From positions 2,728,001-2,792,000 of the forward strand of contig OZ252006.1 in the NCBI GenBank assembly GCA_965247175.1: 64,000 nucleotides of DNA, read 5' to 3'. Below are positions 51,260-59,766 of the stretch, one piece after another. Under the pieces are notes generated by a model, which saw only the letters and a program-made list of their open reading frames with translations, did not search any database and was not told the origin of the DNA. The stretch comes from JANQMX01 sp965247175. Lineage in GTDB: Bacteria; Pseudomonadota; Alphaproteobacteria; Kiloniellales; DSM-21159. Position numbers and translations under genes: made by a program. The number at the start of each line of letters is the position of its first letter. The stretch's first letter is position 1.

Positions 51260-51728
51260 TCGGAGATTAGGCCGAAAATCTAAACAAAGCGTTAAGAGGC
51301 GTTAGATTACTGCCCCCCAAAACGCCAAAAAACAGGCAAAAAACGCCCATTTCTCAACAGGAATGGTTAACTAATCCGCGCTTTTCTTGAGGTGTTAACG
51401 CCTGAGTCGGCTAATCACTGCCGATTCGGCCTTTAAAAAGTGAAGAGCCGCCGTTGGGGGGCGGCGGCTCTTCGGTGCTTGGGGATATGAGGGTTACACT
51501 AGTCTTGGGGAAGGGCTAGCGTTCCCTTGGTAACACCGAAGATATAAAAAATGAGTTAACGAAATTCCAGTGTTTTCTTTCGCTTTTCCATAAAAAATTT
51601 AACTTTCGGGCGCCTCTAACGCGAAGAAGCTGATTTCTAACGATTATTTTGACTAAAAAATGAGCCGCAGTGGGGGCTGCGGCTCACTTGGGGATATGAG
51701 GGTTACACTAGTCTTGGGGAAGGGCTAG
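51181..51728 (-). repeat. Three copies of a conserved 40-42 bp module with variable hairpins
   Basis: Modules at 51216-51255, 51478-51519 and 51687-51728 (spacing 262 and 209 bases) are identical except that copy 1 lacks two bases. Each is flanked on the plus-strand left side by a different GC-rich perfect inverted repeat. Between copies the DNA is AT-rich and unrelated apart from several TTAAC/GTTAA elements. Conserved module plus differing terminators indicates selection on the module, not recent duplication alone. Confidence 0.9.
51435..51523 (-). ncRNA. Small RNA 2 of a tandem array (C-rich, anti-SD type)
   Basis: Minus-strand transcript of about 89 bases, with the same 42-base module (51478-51519) as its neighbours: GCUAG...CUAGU hairpin with loop CCCUUCCCCAAGA, then CCCUCAUAUCCCCAAG. 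The terminator stem is a perfect 12 bases (51442-51453 with 51462-51473), with a C6-containing loop and a U5 run. Its stem sequence is unrelated to those of the other copies. Promoter-like TTAAC is at 51555-51559 (plus strand), the same 36 bases from the module as in copy 1. Confidence 0.72.
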
Positions 51729-51729
51729 G
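51655..51729 (-). ncRNA. Small RNA 3 of a tandem array (C-rich, anti-SD type)
   Basis: Minus-strand transcript of about 75 bases with the 42-base module (51687-51728) directly joined to a terminator: perfect 10-base stem (51661-51670 with 51677-51686), loop CCCCCA, then U6 (51655-51660). The promoter-like TTAAC is at 51759-51763, five bases nearer than in the other copies; GACATA (51736-51741) may be the -10. The start region also carries the promoter of the divergent Rid-family gene. Confidence 0.74.
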
Positions 51730-51799
51730 TTTTTTTATGTCACCTAGTTGATGAAAAAGTTAATGTCCAAATAACGCCGATGCAAGGGAAAAACTTGTG

Positions 51800-52222
51800 A
51801 TGAAAATTAGCCAATCTCAAAAGCTTAACCCGTCTTCAGTTTTTCCCCCTTTCTCTGCTTACAGTCATGCTGTGGAGTGTAAAGGTGCCTTTCGTTGGCT
51901 GCATATCTCCGGGCAGGTCGGAGTCGATGTAGAGGGCCGAGTCGCGAGCGACTCGGAGGCACAACACAGGCAGACGTGGAAAAACATCCTATCGATTCTG
52001 CAGTCGGCCGACATGCAGCCGCAGCATCTCGTCAAAGTCACAGCCTACATCACCGAGCAGGCGGATACCCCGATCTATCGCCAGGTTCGCGATGACTCTA
52101 TTCCTGGAGTCGAGTGTGCCTCGACCTTGCTGGTGATCAGCGGCCTCGCCCACCCGGACTACAAGGTCGAGATCGAAGCGATCGCCGCCGCGCCGGTGGA
52201 TAGCGTGGATAACTCAGACTAG
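51800..52222 (+). CDS. Rid-family protein (second copy), lacking the catalytic arginine
   Basis: A 140-residue Rid-family protein. Family segments: WLHISGQVGVDVEGRVASD, TWKNILSILQSADMQPQHLVKVTAYITE and KVEIEAIAA. At the RidA arginine position it has ECASTLLV, so the arginine is missing here too. The ATG at 51800 is chosen over the GTG at 51797, with AAGGGA about 10 bases upstream. It diverges from small RNA 3 and converges on tldD with 21 bases between the stops. Confidence 0.82.
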   Translation: MKISQSQKLNPSSVFPPFSAYSHAVECKGAFRWLHISGQVGVDVEGRVASDSEAQHRQTWKNILSILQSADMQPQHLVKVTAYITEQADTPIYRQVRDDSIPGVECASTLLVISGLAHPDYKVEIEAIAAAPVDSVDNSD

Positions 52223-52243
52223 CTTTGCCTTCGACGGGCGCCG

Positions 52244-53677
52244 TCAGGTGGCGGTGCCGCCGACGGTGATGGCGCTGACCAGCATGGAGGGCTGGCCGAC
52301 TCCGACCGGCACGCCCTGGCCGTTCTTGCCGCAGGTGCCGATGCCCCTGTCGAGTGCCATGTCGTTGCCGACCATGGTGACCTTGTTCATGACTTCGGGA
52401 CCGTTGCCGATCAGGGTGGCCCCCTTGACCGCCGGGCCCACTTTCCCGTCCTCGATCAGATAGGCTTCGGTGCAGCTGAAGGTGAACTTGCCCGAGGTGA
52501 TGTCGACCTGACCGCCGCCGAAGTTCACCGCGTACAGACCGTTCTTGACGCTCGCCAGGATCTCGTCGCGGCTGTGGCTGCCGTTCAGCATGTAGGTGTT
52601 GGTCATGCGCGGCATGGGGATGTGCGCGTAGGACTGACGCCGGCCATTGCCCGTCGGCTTCATCCCCATCAGGCGGGCGTTCTGCCGGTCCTGCATGTAG
52701 CCGGTCAGGATGCCGTCTTCGATCAGGATGTTGCGCCCGCTCGGCGTGCCCTCGTCGTCGACCGTGAGAGAGCCGCGGCGATCGGCGATGGTGCCGTCGT
52801 CGACGATCGTCACGCCCTTGGAGGCCACCTGCTCGCCGATGCGGTCCGAGAACGTCGAGGTCCGCTTGCGGTTGAAGTCGCCTTCCAAGCCATGACCCAC
52901 GGCTTCGTGGAGCAGCACGCCCGGCCAGCCCGGACCCAGCACCACCGGCATCTCGCCCGCCGGCGTGTCGACCGAACCGAGGTTGACCTCGGCCTGGCGC
53001 AGCGCTTCGAGCGCCAAGTCCTGCCAATCCTCGGCCTCCAGCAAGCGATCGAAGGTGAATCGCCCGCCGGCCCCTGCGCTACCGCTTTCCAGGCGCTCGC
53101 CGTCCTGCAGCACGACCGAGACGTTGAGCCGCACCAGCGGCCGGATGTCGGCGCTGCGCTCGCCCCCGGCGCGCAGGATCTGGACGGCCTGCCACGACCC
53201 CAAGAGCGAGGCCGAGACCTGGCGGATCCGATCGTCCCGCTCGCGCAGGAAACCGTCGATCGCCGCGAGCACCTCAACCTTGTCCGCAAAGGGAATGGCG
53301 TTCAGCGGGTTCTCGCTGGTGTAAAGCTGCTGATTGGTTCCCGGCGGCGCGGCCTGCAGCGTTCCCGAGTGACCGGCCTGGACGGCCTTCACGGTGTCGG
53401 CAGCGCGGCGCAGCGCGGCTTCGGAAAAATCGCTGGCATGGGCATAGCCCGACGCCTCGCCGGCAATCGAGCGCAGGCCGAAGCCCTGCGAAGTGTCGAA
53501 GCTGGCGCTCTTTAGCCTCCCGTCGTCCCAGCTCAAGGCCTCCGACTGACGGTACTCGAGGAAGAGTTCGCCGTCGTCGGCGCCCGCCAGCGCGTCATCG
53601 AGCAGCGTCTGTGCGCGGCCGCGATCCAGGCCGGCGCGCTCGAAGAAGATGTGATCGGTCTCGGGGAGATGGGACAT
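52244..53677 (-). CDS. tldD: Metalloprotease TldD
   Basis: A 477-residue subunit of the TldD/TldE (PmbA) protease, which matures peptides such as microcins and degrades unfolded polypeptides. The zinc motif HEAVGHGLEGDFNRK is intact, marking it as the catalytic TldD and not TldE. Other family segments: YRQSEALSWDDGRLKS, SYAHIPMPRMTNTYML, and TEAYLIEDGKVGPAVKGATL. The ATG at 53677 begins the family-like MSHLPETD; the longer frame runs into the next gene's upstream region. The TldE partner is not in the window. Confidence 0.92.
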   Translation of the reverse strand: MSHLPETDHIFFERAGLDRGRAQTLLDDALAGADDGELFLEYRQSEALSWDDGRLKSASFDTSQGFGLRSIAGEASGYAHASDFSEAALRRAADTVKAVQAGHSGTLQAAPPGTNQQLYTSENPLNAIPFADKVEVLAAIDGFLRERDDRIRQVSASLLGSWQAVQILRAGGERSADIRPLVRLNVSVVLQDGERLESGSAGAGGRFTFDRLLEAEDWQDLALEALRQAEVNLGSVDTPAGEMPVVLGPGWPGVLLHEAVGHGLEGDFNRKRTSTFSDRIGEQVASKGVTIVDDGTIADRRGSLTVDDEGTPSGRNILIEDGILTGYMQDRQNARLMGMKPTGNGRRQSYAHIPMPRMTNTYMLNGSHSRDEILASVKNGLYAVNFGGGQVDITSGKFTFSCTEAYLIEDGKVGPAVKGATLIGNGPEVMNKVTMVGNDMALDRGIGTCGKNGQGVPVGVGQPSMLVSAITVGGTAT

Positions 53678-53791
53678 GATGCGAGGTCCAAAGTGTTGCT
53701 GGATGACCGGGTCGGCCGTGTTATGCCATATAGGGCCAGCAGGCTGCCTTGCCCAGACGAGGCCTGGCCCGCGAGGCACCGTGCGGCCTCT

Positions 53792-53831
53792 TGCACGGCA
53801 CTCCAAGCATCTGCACAGCACGCCAAGCATC
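53792..53831. repeat. 20-bp tandem direct repeat before the DUF3422 gene
   Basis: Two abutting 20-base copies (53792-53811 and 53812-53831) beginning TGCAC and ending CCAAGCATC match at 18 of 20 positions. They lie just upstream of the DUF3422 start at 53842, in the gap with tldD. They could be a regulatory site or a recent slippage duplication. Confidence 0.7.
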
Positions 53832-53841
53832 GGGAAAGAGG

Positions 53842-55173
53842 ATGAAGGTCGAAGCGTTGAAGGGTCTCAACGAGCATCCGCTGAGGCGAGAGCTGTCGTC
53901 GGAAATCCACGCGCGCCCGTTCATCGCTTTGCAGCCGCCCGAGCGGGTCAGTCATCTGGCCTTCCTGACCGGCGAGGTTGGGCGCGAGGAGGAGTTGGTC
54001 CACCTGAGCCAGCTCTGCAGCACCTTCAAGGTCGCTCCTCCGCCTGAAAACGCGCGCTTCTTCTACGCGGATCTCGGCCCCTTCCGCCTGCGTTGGGAGC
54101 GTCACACCGAGCACACGGCCTATACCTTCTTCGTGAACGAGCGCGCGCCCACCGCGCCGGACGGCGGTGTGAATCGCTTTCATTCCCCAGTCATCGAGCG
54201 CGTGCCGGCGGATTGGCTCGGCAAGATCACCGGCGAGTTGCTGGTGGCCCAGCACTTCGAGTTCGAGCCCTCGGATGCCCCCGAGCCCACCGCGGAAGAG
54301 CTCGTCCGCCTGATGGGCGGCGAGAACTTCGCCGCCAGCATGGTCTCCGGCGGCACGGCGCGCGTCTGGACCAATTTCGCCATCGCGCCGGACGGCTTCG
54401 GCCGCACCTTGGTTCAGGACCGGGCCATGCGCCCGCGGCAGGCTGGCCGTCTGATCCAGCGCCTCTGCGAGATCGAGAACTACCGCATGCTGGCCCTGCT
54501 CGGCTTTCCTTTGGCGCGGGAATGGGGCGGCGAGCTGACGCGCTATGGCGCCAGGCTGGCTGCTCTGATGACTCAGCCGCAGCCCGACCCCGAGGCGGCC
54601 GCCGTGGATGACGATCGCGCGGTGCTGAATGAGCTCAGCGGCCTGGCCAGCGAGGCGGAGCGCATTGCCGCCCTGACCAGCTATCGCTTCAGCGCGACGA
54701 AGGCCTACGGTGCGCTCGTCCAGCGGCGGATTGGCGAGCTGCGGGAAGAGCGCATCGAGGGCTATCAAACCTTTCAGGAGTTTTTCGAGCGACGCCACGC
54801 GCCGGCCATGCGGACCTGCGAGGCGGTCGCGGCCCGCCTGGACGATCTCACCCGCCGTTTGACCCAGGCTGGACAGCTTCTCCGGACCCGCGTCGAGGTG
54901 AAGCTGGAGGCCCAGAATCAAGCACTGCTCGAATCAATGGACCGGCGGGCCAAGCTGCAGCTTCGCCTGCAGCAAACCGTCGAAGGCCTCTCGGTCGCCG
55001 CCATCACCTACTATAGCGTCAGCCTCGTCAATTATCTGGCCGAGGCCGTCGACAGCAGTGGCTGGTCAATCCCGGTGGATCTGGTGACTGGTCTCAGCAT
55101 TCCGATTCTGGCGTTTCTCATTTGGATGGGCGTGCGGCGCATCCATAAGACGCTGGTTCAGAATGACGGGTGA
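53842..55173 (+). CDS. DUF3422 membrane protein
   Basis: A 443-residue protein of the DUF3422 family, widespread in proteobacteria, function unknown. Most of the protein is cytoplasmic and helical (residues 290-400 are coiled-coil-like: LVQRRIGELREERIEGYQ, LLESMDRRAKLQLRLQQ), followed by two predicted membrane helices (about 385-405 and 415-435). The N-terminus EHPLRRELSSEIHARPF is typical. The start is at the ATG (53842) with GAGG abutting it; translation of the upstream open frame is unlikely. It diverges from tldD. Confidence 0.85.
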   Translation: MKVEALKGLNEHPLRRELSSEIHARPFIALQPPERVSHLAFLTGEVGREEELVHLSQLCSTFKVAPPPENARFFYADLGPFRLRWERHTEHTAYTFFVNERAPTAPDGGVNRFHSPVIERVPADWLGKITGELLVAQHFEFEPSDAPEPTAEELVRLMGGENFAASMVSGGTARVWTNFAIAPDGFGRTLVQDRAMRPRQAGRLIQRLCEIENYRMLALLGFPLAREWGGELTRYGARLAALMTQPQPDPEAAAVDDDRAVLNELSGLASEAERIAALTSYRFSATKAYGALVQRRIGELREERIEGYQTFQEFFERRHAPAMRTCEAVAARLDDLTRRLTQAGQLLRTRVEVKLEAQNQALLESMDRRAKLQLRLQQTVEGLSVAAITYYSVSLVNYLAEAVDSSGWSIPVDLVTGLSIPILAFLIWMGVRRIHKTLVQNDG

Positions 55174-55408
55174 ATGCGACCCAAAGGCCTGACGAAAAGT
55201 CCCGGCGAAGCGCGCAGAATCCCTAGTGATACACGGTCGATATGCCGCAGCGCTTCGAGTTGAGAGAGAAAGCACCCTCGGTTAACTTGCGATAGGCAAG
55301 CGCAATGCCGCTGATAACCGGTGTCTAATCTAGACAGCGCGTGCACAGGGTGCAAAGTTGCGGCGGGGTGAGATTTCCCGCTCTTGAGATGGAGAAATGA
55401 GGCCGACT

Positions 55409-56260
55409 ATGAAGCGATTGATGACCTATGCAGGCGTCGCCGCCGTTGGTTGTTTCGGCGGTGCCAGCCAAGCTCTGGCGGACAAGCTGATGGGTCAACC
55501 GACGCCGAACGCTCTCGGCCTGCAGCCGCCCGCCAACGACCTGGCGCGGCAGCTCTACGACTTCCATGACGCGCTGCTGATCATCATCACCTTGATCGCG
55601 CTCTTCGTGACCATCTTGATGATTTACGTGATGGTGCGCTTCCGTAAGAGCGCCAATCCGACCCCCTCCAAGGTCTCGCACAATCTTCCCTTGGAGCTGG
55701 CTTGGACGATCATTCCGATTCTCATCCTGGTGGGTATCTCCTTCCCCTCTATCCGCTTGCTCTACGCGCAAGACGTCACGCCGCCGGATATCGAGCTGAC
55801 CGTCAAAGCGATCGGCAAGCAGTGGTACTGGACCTACGAGTACCCCGATCACGGCTCCTTCGAGTTCGACTCGATCATGCTGACCGACGAAGAGGCTGCC
55901 GCCGCCGGCAAGCCCCGCCTGCTCGGCACCGACTATCCGCTGGTTCTGCCGGCCGACACTGCCATCCGGCTGCTGATCACCGCAGGCGACGTGCTGCATG
56001 CCTTCACGGTGCCGGCCTTCGGCGTGAAGCGCGACGCGGTCCCGGGACGGCTGAACGAGGTTTGGATTTCGCCGGTCAGCGAGCCGGGCACTTACTACGG
56101 TCAGTGCTCTGAACTCTGCGGCACCGGGCACGCCTACATGCCGATCGAAGTCGTGATCGTGCCGAAAGAAGAGTTCGAGACCTGGGTCACCCAGGCCCAA
56201 GAGGAATTCGGCGCAGTCGAGCAAGCACGGCCGGTCAAGTTGGCCAACGCGCAGAACTAA
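55409..56260 (+). CDS. coxB: Cytochrome c oxidase subunit II
   Basis: A 283-residue subunit of an aa3-type oxidase. A signal-like segment (to ALAD) precedes two membrane helices (about 50-75 and 95-115), then the periplasmic CuA domain: copper ligands in DVLHAFTVP and in CSELCGTGHAYMPIEVV (C-x3-C-x3-H-x2-M). WYWTYEYPD is the aromatic path for electrons from cytochrome c. The ATG at 55409 has GAGG 6 bases upstream; an ATG at 55397 is an alternative. Start of the oxidase operon. Confidence 0.94.
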   Translation: MKRLMTYAGVAAVGCFGGASQALADKLMGQPTPNALGLQPPANDLARQLYDFHDALLIIITLIALFVTILMIYVMVRFRKSANPTPSKVSHNLPLELAWTIIPILILVGISFPSIRLLYAQDVTPPDIELTVKAIGKQWYWTYEYPDHGSFEFDSIMLTDEEAAAAGKPRLLGTDYPLVLPADTAIRLLITAGDVLHAFTVPAFGVKRDAVPGRLNEVWISPVSEPGTYYGQCSELCGTGHAYMPIEVVIVPKEEFETWVTQAQEEFGAVEQARPVKLANAQN

Positions 56261-56283
56261 GAAAGCGGGGGAGAAAAACAGCT

Positions 56284-57900
56284 ATGTCGGCCACCGATTA
56301 CGAATCCATCGGCGCGCACGCGCAGGACGACCACAAGCCCGGGTTCTTCGTCCGCTGGTTCTGCTCCACGAACCACAAGGACATCGGCACCCTCTATCTT
56401 ATCTTCGCGGTGATCGCCGGTGTGATCGGCGGCCTCTTCTCGGTCCTCATGCGGCTCGAGCTGCAAGAGCCGGGCATCCAGATCTTCCAGACACTGTCGA
56501 ACGACCCGGGTCAGTTCTGGAACGTGGTCATCACGGCGCACGGCCTGATCATGGTCTTCTTCGTGGTCATGCCCGCACTGATCGGCGGCTTCGGCAACTG
56601 GTTCGTGCCCTTGATGATCGGCGCGCCGGACATGGCCTTTCCGCGGATGAACAACATCTCGTTCTGGCTGCTGGTCCCCGCCTTCCTCCTGCTGCTCGGC
56701 TCCGCCTTCGTCGATCAGGGCGCCGGAACGGGCTGGACGGTCTATCCGCCGCTATCCGGGCCCTTGGCCCACTCGGGTCCCTCGGTCGACATGGCGATCT
56801 TCGCGCTGCATTTGGCCGGCGCCTCCTCGATCCTCGGCGCCATCAACTTCATCACCACGATCTTCAACATGCGCGCGCCGGGCATGACGCTGCACAAGAT
56901 GCCGCTCTTCGCCTGGTCCATGCTGGTGACGGCCTTCCTGCTGCTGCTCGCGGTTCCCGTGCTCGGTGGCGCCATCACCATGCTGCTGACCGACCGCAAC
57001 TTCGGCACCACCTTCTTCGACCCGGCCGGTGGCGGTGACCCCATCCTGTTCCAGCACCTCTTCTGGTTCTTCGGGCACCCCGAGGTCTACATCATGATCT
57101 TGCCGGCCTTCGGCATCGTCAGCCACGTGGTCTCGACCTTCTCCAACAAGCCCGTCTTCGGCTACCTCGGCATGGCCTATGCCATGGTCGCCATCGGCTT
57201 CGTCGGCTTCATCGTCTGGGCCCACCACATGTACACGGTCGGCCTCGACGTCGACACCAAGGCCTACTTCACCTTGGCCACGATGGTGATCGCGGTGCCG
57301 ACGGGCGTGAAGATCTTCTCCTGGATCGCCACCATGTGGGGCGGCTCCATCGAGTTCCGCGTGCCCATGCTCTGGGCCCTGGGCTTCATCTTCCTGTTCA
57401 CCATCGGCGGCGTGACCGGCGTGGTGCTGGCCAACGCCGGCATGGATACCGCCCTGCACGACACCTACTACGTGGTCGCCCACTTCCACTACGTGCTGTC
57501 GCTCGGCGCCGTCTTCGCCATCTTCTGCGGCATGTACTACTGGATGGGCAAAATGTCCGGCCGGCAGATCCCGGAGTGGGCTGGCCAGGTGCACTTCTGG
57601 ACCACCTTCATCGGCGTCAACCTGCTGTTCTTCCCGCAGCATTTCCTGGGCCTGCAGGGCATGCCGCGGCGCTATCCCGACTATCCGGACGCCTATGCCT
57701 TCTGGAACGCCATCTCCTCGTTCGGCTCCTACATCGCCTTCGCCTCCAGCATCTTCTTCATCGTCATGCTGGTCTGGACGATGGCCTACGGACGCCGGGT
57801 TGGAGACAACTACTGGGGCGAGGGTGCGACAACTTTGGAGTGGACGGTGTCCTCGCCGCCGCCGTTCCACTGCTTCGATACCCTGCCGCGGGTTCGCTAG
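56284..57900 (+). CDS. coxA: Cytochrome c oxidase subunit I (aa3 type)
   Basis: A 538-residue catalytic subunit with 12 helices. Heme a, heme a3 and CuB ligands are visible: AHGLIMVFF, WFFGHPEVYIMILP (CuB His and the cross-linked Tyr; the Glu marks the A1 type, D-pathway), AHHMYTVGLD and AHFHYVLSLG. It couples reduction of oxygen to proton pumping. It starts 24 bases after coxB; ctaB follows after 102 bases. Confidence 0.96.
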   Translation: MSATDYESIGAHAQDDHKPGFFVRWFCSTNHKDIGTLYLIFAVIAGVIGGLFSVLMRLELQEPGIQIFQTLSNDPGQFWNVVITAHGLIMVFFVVMPALIGGFGNWFVPLMIGAPDMAFPRMNNISFWLLVPAFLLLLGSAFVDQGAGTGWTVYPPLSGPLAHSGPSVDMAIFALHLAGASSILGAINFITTIFNMRAPGMTLHKMPLFAWSMLVTAFLLLLAVPVLGGAITMLLTDRNFGTTFFDPAGGGDPILFQHLFWFFGHPEVYIMILPAFGIVSHVVSTFSNKPVFGYLGMAYAMVAIGFVGFIVWAHHMYTVGLDVDTKAYFTLATMVIAVPTGVKIFSWIATMWGGSIEFRVPMLWALGFIFLFTIGGVTGVVLANAGMDTALHDTYYVVAHFHYVLSLGAVFAIFCGMYYWMGKMSGRQIPEWAGQVHFWTTFIGVNLLFFPQHFLGLQGMPRRYPDYPDAYAFWNAISSFGSYIAFASSIFFIVMLVWTMAYGRRVGDNYWGEGATTLEWTVSSPPPFHCFDTLPRVR

Positions 57901-58002
57901 AGCAGAAGCGCGAGAGCGTACTAACGATCACGGCCGTCCGGCTAAGGCCGGGCGGCCCCGGCTCTCCCGGGGGCCGGCAAGAGCAAGAGTTGCAGAGTTC
58001 CT

Positions 58003-58941
58003 ATGAGTGACCGCTCTTTGACATTGGGAGTGAACGAGCCGCTGGCGCAGCGGGGCAGCGACGCCCGGGTCAGCGACTACGTTGCGCTGCTCAAGCCTCG
58101 GGTCATGAGCCTCGTGGTCTTCACCGGCTTCGCCGGCATCCTGGCTGCGCCTGGACCGCTGCATCCTCTGCTGGCCGCCGTGGCCGTGCTCTGTATCGCC
58201 GTTGCGGCCGGCGGCGCCGGTGCCATCAACATGTGGTACGACCGCGATATCGACGCGGTCATGCGGCGCACCAAGAGCCGCCCCATCCCGCGCGGCCGCG
58301 TCGAGGCCCCCGAGGCGCTGAGCTTCGGCATCGTGCTGTCGCTCTTCTCGGTCATGGTGATGGGCCTGGCGCTGAACTGGACGGCCGCTGCGCTGTTGGC
58401 GCTGGCCAACGGCTTCTACGTCTTCGTCTATACCGTCTGGCTGAAGCGCCGGACCTCCCAGAACATCGTCATCGGCGGCGCTGCCGGCGCCTTTCCGCCG
58501 ATGATCGGCTGGGCCGCGGTCACCGGCGGGCTGGCGTTGGAGCCGCTGCTGCTCTTCCTGATCATCTTCGCCTGGACGCCGCCGCACTTCTGGGCGCTCG
58601 CGCTCTACCGGGCAACCGACTATGCGGAAGCGAGCGTTCCCATGCTTCCGGTCGTCGTCGGCATCCGCCGCACACAGGCGCAGATCCTGCTCTACACCGT
58701 GTTGCTTGCCGCCGTCGCCATGACGCCCAGCTTCATCGGCATGACCGGCTGGGTCTACGGCATCAGCGCCGGCGTTCTGAACCTGCTGTTCCTGCTCTGC
58801 GCCTGGCGCCTCTATCGCAGCGACGAAAGCGTGCTCGAAAAGCCGGCGCGGCAGACCTTCGGCTTTTCCATTCTCTATCTCTTCGCGCTCTTCACCGCCC
58901 TGATCGTCGATCGGGCGCCAACGGTAGGATCCTTCTGGTGA
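58003..58941 (+). CDS. ctaB: Protoheme IX farnesyltransferase (heme O synthase)
   Basis: A 312-residue inner-membrane enzyme that adds a farnesyl group to heme b, making heme o for the oxidase. Motifs: NMWYDRDIDAVMRRTKSRP (first Asp-rich), and WTPPHFWALALYRATDYAEASVPMLPVV in two parts (second). Its stop overlaps a possible GTG start (58938) of the next gene. It lies in the oxidase operon with the other heme and assembly genes. Confidence 0.95.
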   Translation: MSDRSLTLGVNEPLAQRGSDARVSDYVALLKPRVMSLVVFTGFAGILAAPGPLHPLLAAVAVLCIAVAAGGAGAINMWYDRDIDAVMRRTKSRPIPRGRVEAPEALSFGIVLSLFSVMVMGLALNWTAAALLALANGFYVFVYTVWLKRRTSQNIVIGGAAGAFPPMIGWAAVTGGLALEPLLLFLIIFAWTPPHFWALALYRATDYAEASVPMLPVVVGIRRTQAQILLYTVLLAAVAMTPSFIGMTGWVYGISAGVLNLLFLLCAWRLYRSDESVLEKPARQTFGFSILYLFALFTALIVDRAPTVGSFW

Positions 58942-58952
58942 GCGTGAGCGGA

Positions 58953-59117
58953 ATGGCCATGGACAACCAGAGCCCTGACGATGAGCAGTCGCCCGATCGC
59001 GACGGCCGCAACCTGCACCGGCGCAAGCGGGTACAGAACTTCGTCCTGCTGGCGGTGCTGGTCAGCTTCGTGGTCCTCGTCTACTTCGTCTCGATCGTAC
59101 GCATGGGAGCGGACTAA
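58953..59117 (+). CDS. CoxF-like small membrane protein
   Basis: A 54-residue protein with a basic N-terminus (DGRNLHRRKRVQN) and one membrane helix (FVLLAVLVSFVVLVYFVSIV), as seen in the CoxF/short subunit-like proteins between ctaB and ctaG in alphaproteobacterial oxidase operons. The ATG at 58953 is used; a GTG at 58938 overlapping the ctaB stop, with AGGA 8 bases upstream, is an alternative. ctaG follows after 2 bases. Confidence 0.75.
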   Translation: MAMDNQSPDDEQSPDRDGRNLHRRKRVQNFVLLAVLVSFVVLVYFVSIVRMGAD

Positions 59118-59119
59118 GC

Positions 59120-59737
59120 ATGGCCGTTGATCAGCCTGCAGCGAGAAGAAACAGCGCCAATGCGCGCGTGGCCATTTCCTTGGCGGCGGTGGTTTGCGGC
59201 ATGGTCGGCCTCGCCTTCGCTTCGGTGCCGCTCTACGAGCTGTTCTGCCGGGTGACCGGCTTCGGCGGCACCACGCAGGTCGCCGAAGCGGTGCCGGAGA
59301 CGATCAGCGAGCGCCGCATCACCGTGCGCTTCAACGCCGACGTCAGCCCCAAGCTTCCCTGGGACTTCAAGCCTGAGGAAACCAGTGTCGAGCTGCGCAT
59401 CGGCGAACCGGGCCTGGCCTTCTATGTCGCGACCAACGAAGCGGCGCGGCCGACGACCGGAACCGCGAGCTTCAACGTGACGCCGGACAAAGCCGGCGTC
59501 TACTTCAGCAAGGTTCAGTGCTTCTGCTTCGAAGAGCAGGAGCTCAAGCCGGGCGAGAGCATGCGGATGGGTGTCAGCTTCTTCGTCGACCCCGCCCTGC
59601 TGGACGATCCCGGCATGGCCGACGTGGAGACGATCACGCTGTCCTACACTTTCTTCCGCGACCTCGACGACTTGGCGAACGAGGAAGAGGAAACCGCCAG
59701 CGCGGCGGACTACCAAACGACAACGAGCACGAACTAA
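59120..59737 (+). CDS. ctaG: Cytochrome c oxidase assembly protein CtaG/Cox11
   Basis: A 205-residue copper chaperone that inserts CuB into subunit I. One N-terminal membrane helix (VAISLAAVVCGMVGLAFASV) anchors a periplasmic domain with the copper-binding pair in KVQCFCFEEQELKPGE and the MGVSFFVDP segment. An N-terminal cysteine cluster (FCRVTGFGG) is the conserved CoxI-interaction motif. It lies between coxF and coxC. Confidence 0.93.
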   Translation: MAVDQPAARRNSANARVAISLAAVVCGMVGLAFASVPLYELFCRVTGFGGTTQVAEAVPETISERRITVRFNADVSPKLPWDFKPEETSVELRIGEPGLAFYVATNEAARPTTGTASFNVTPDKAGVYFSKVQCFCFEEQELKPGESMRMGVSFFVDPALLDDPGMADVETITLSYTFFRDLDDLANEEEETASAADYQTTTSTN

Positions 59738-59766
59738 CGATGCTTCAGGCCTGACGAGGGACGAAC

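Noticed and set aside
51216..51728. Repeats considered as a CRISPR array
   Set aside because: Only three copies, spacing of 209 and 262 bases, each flanked by its own hairpin and U-run; no cas genes.
57901..58002. GC-rich inverted repeats between coxA and ctaB as a terminator
   Set aside because: Pairing is imperfect, no U-run follows, and the operon continues downstream.
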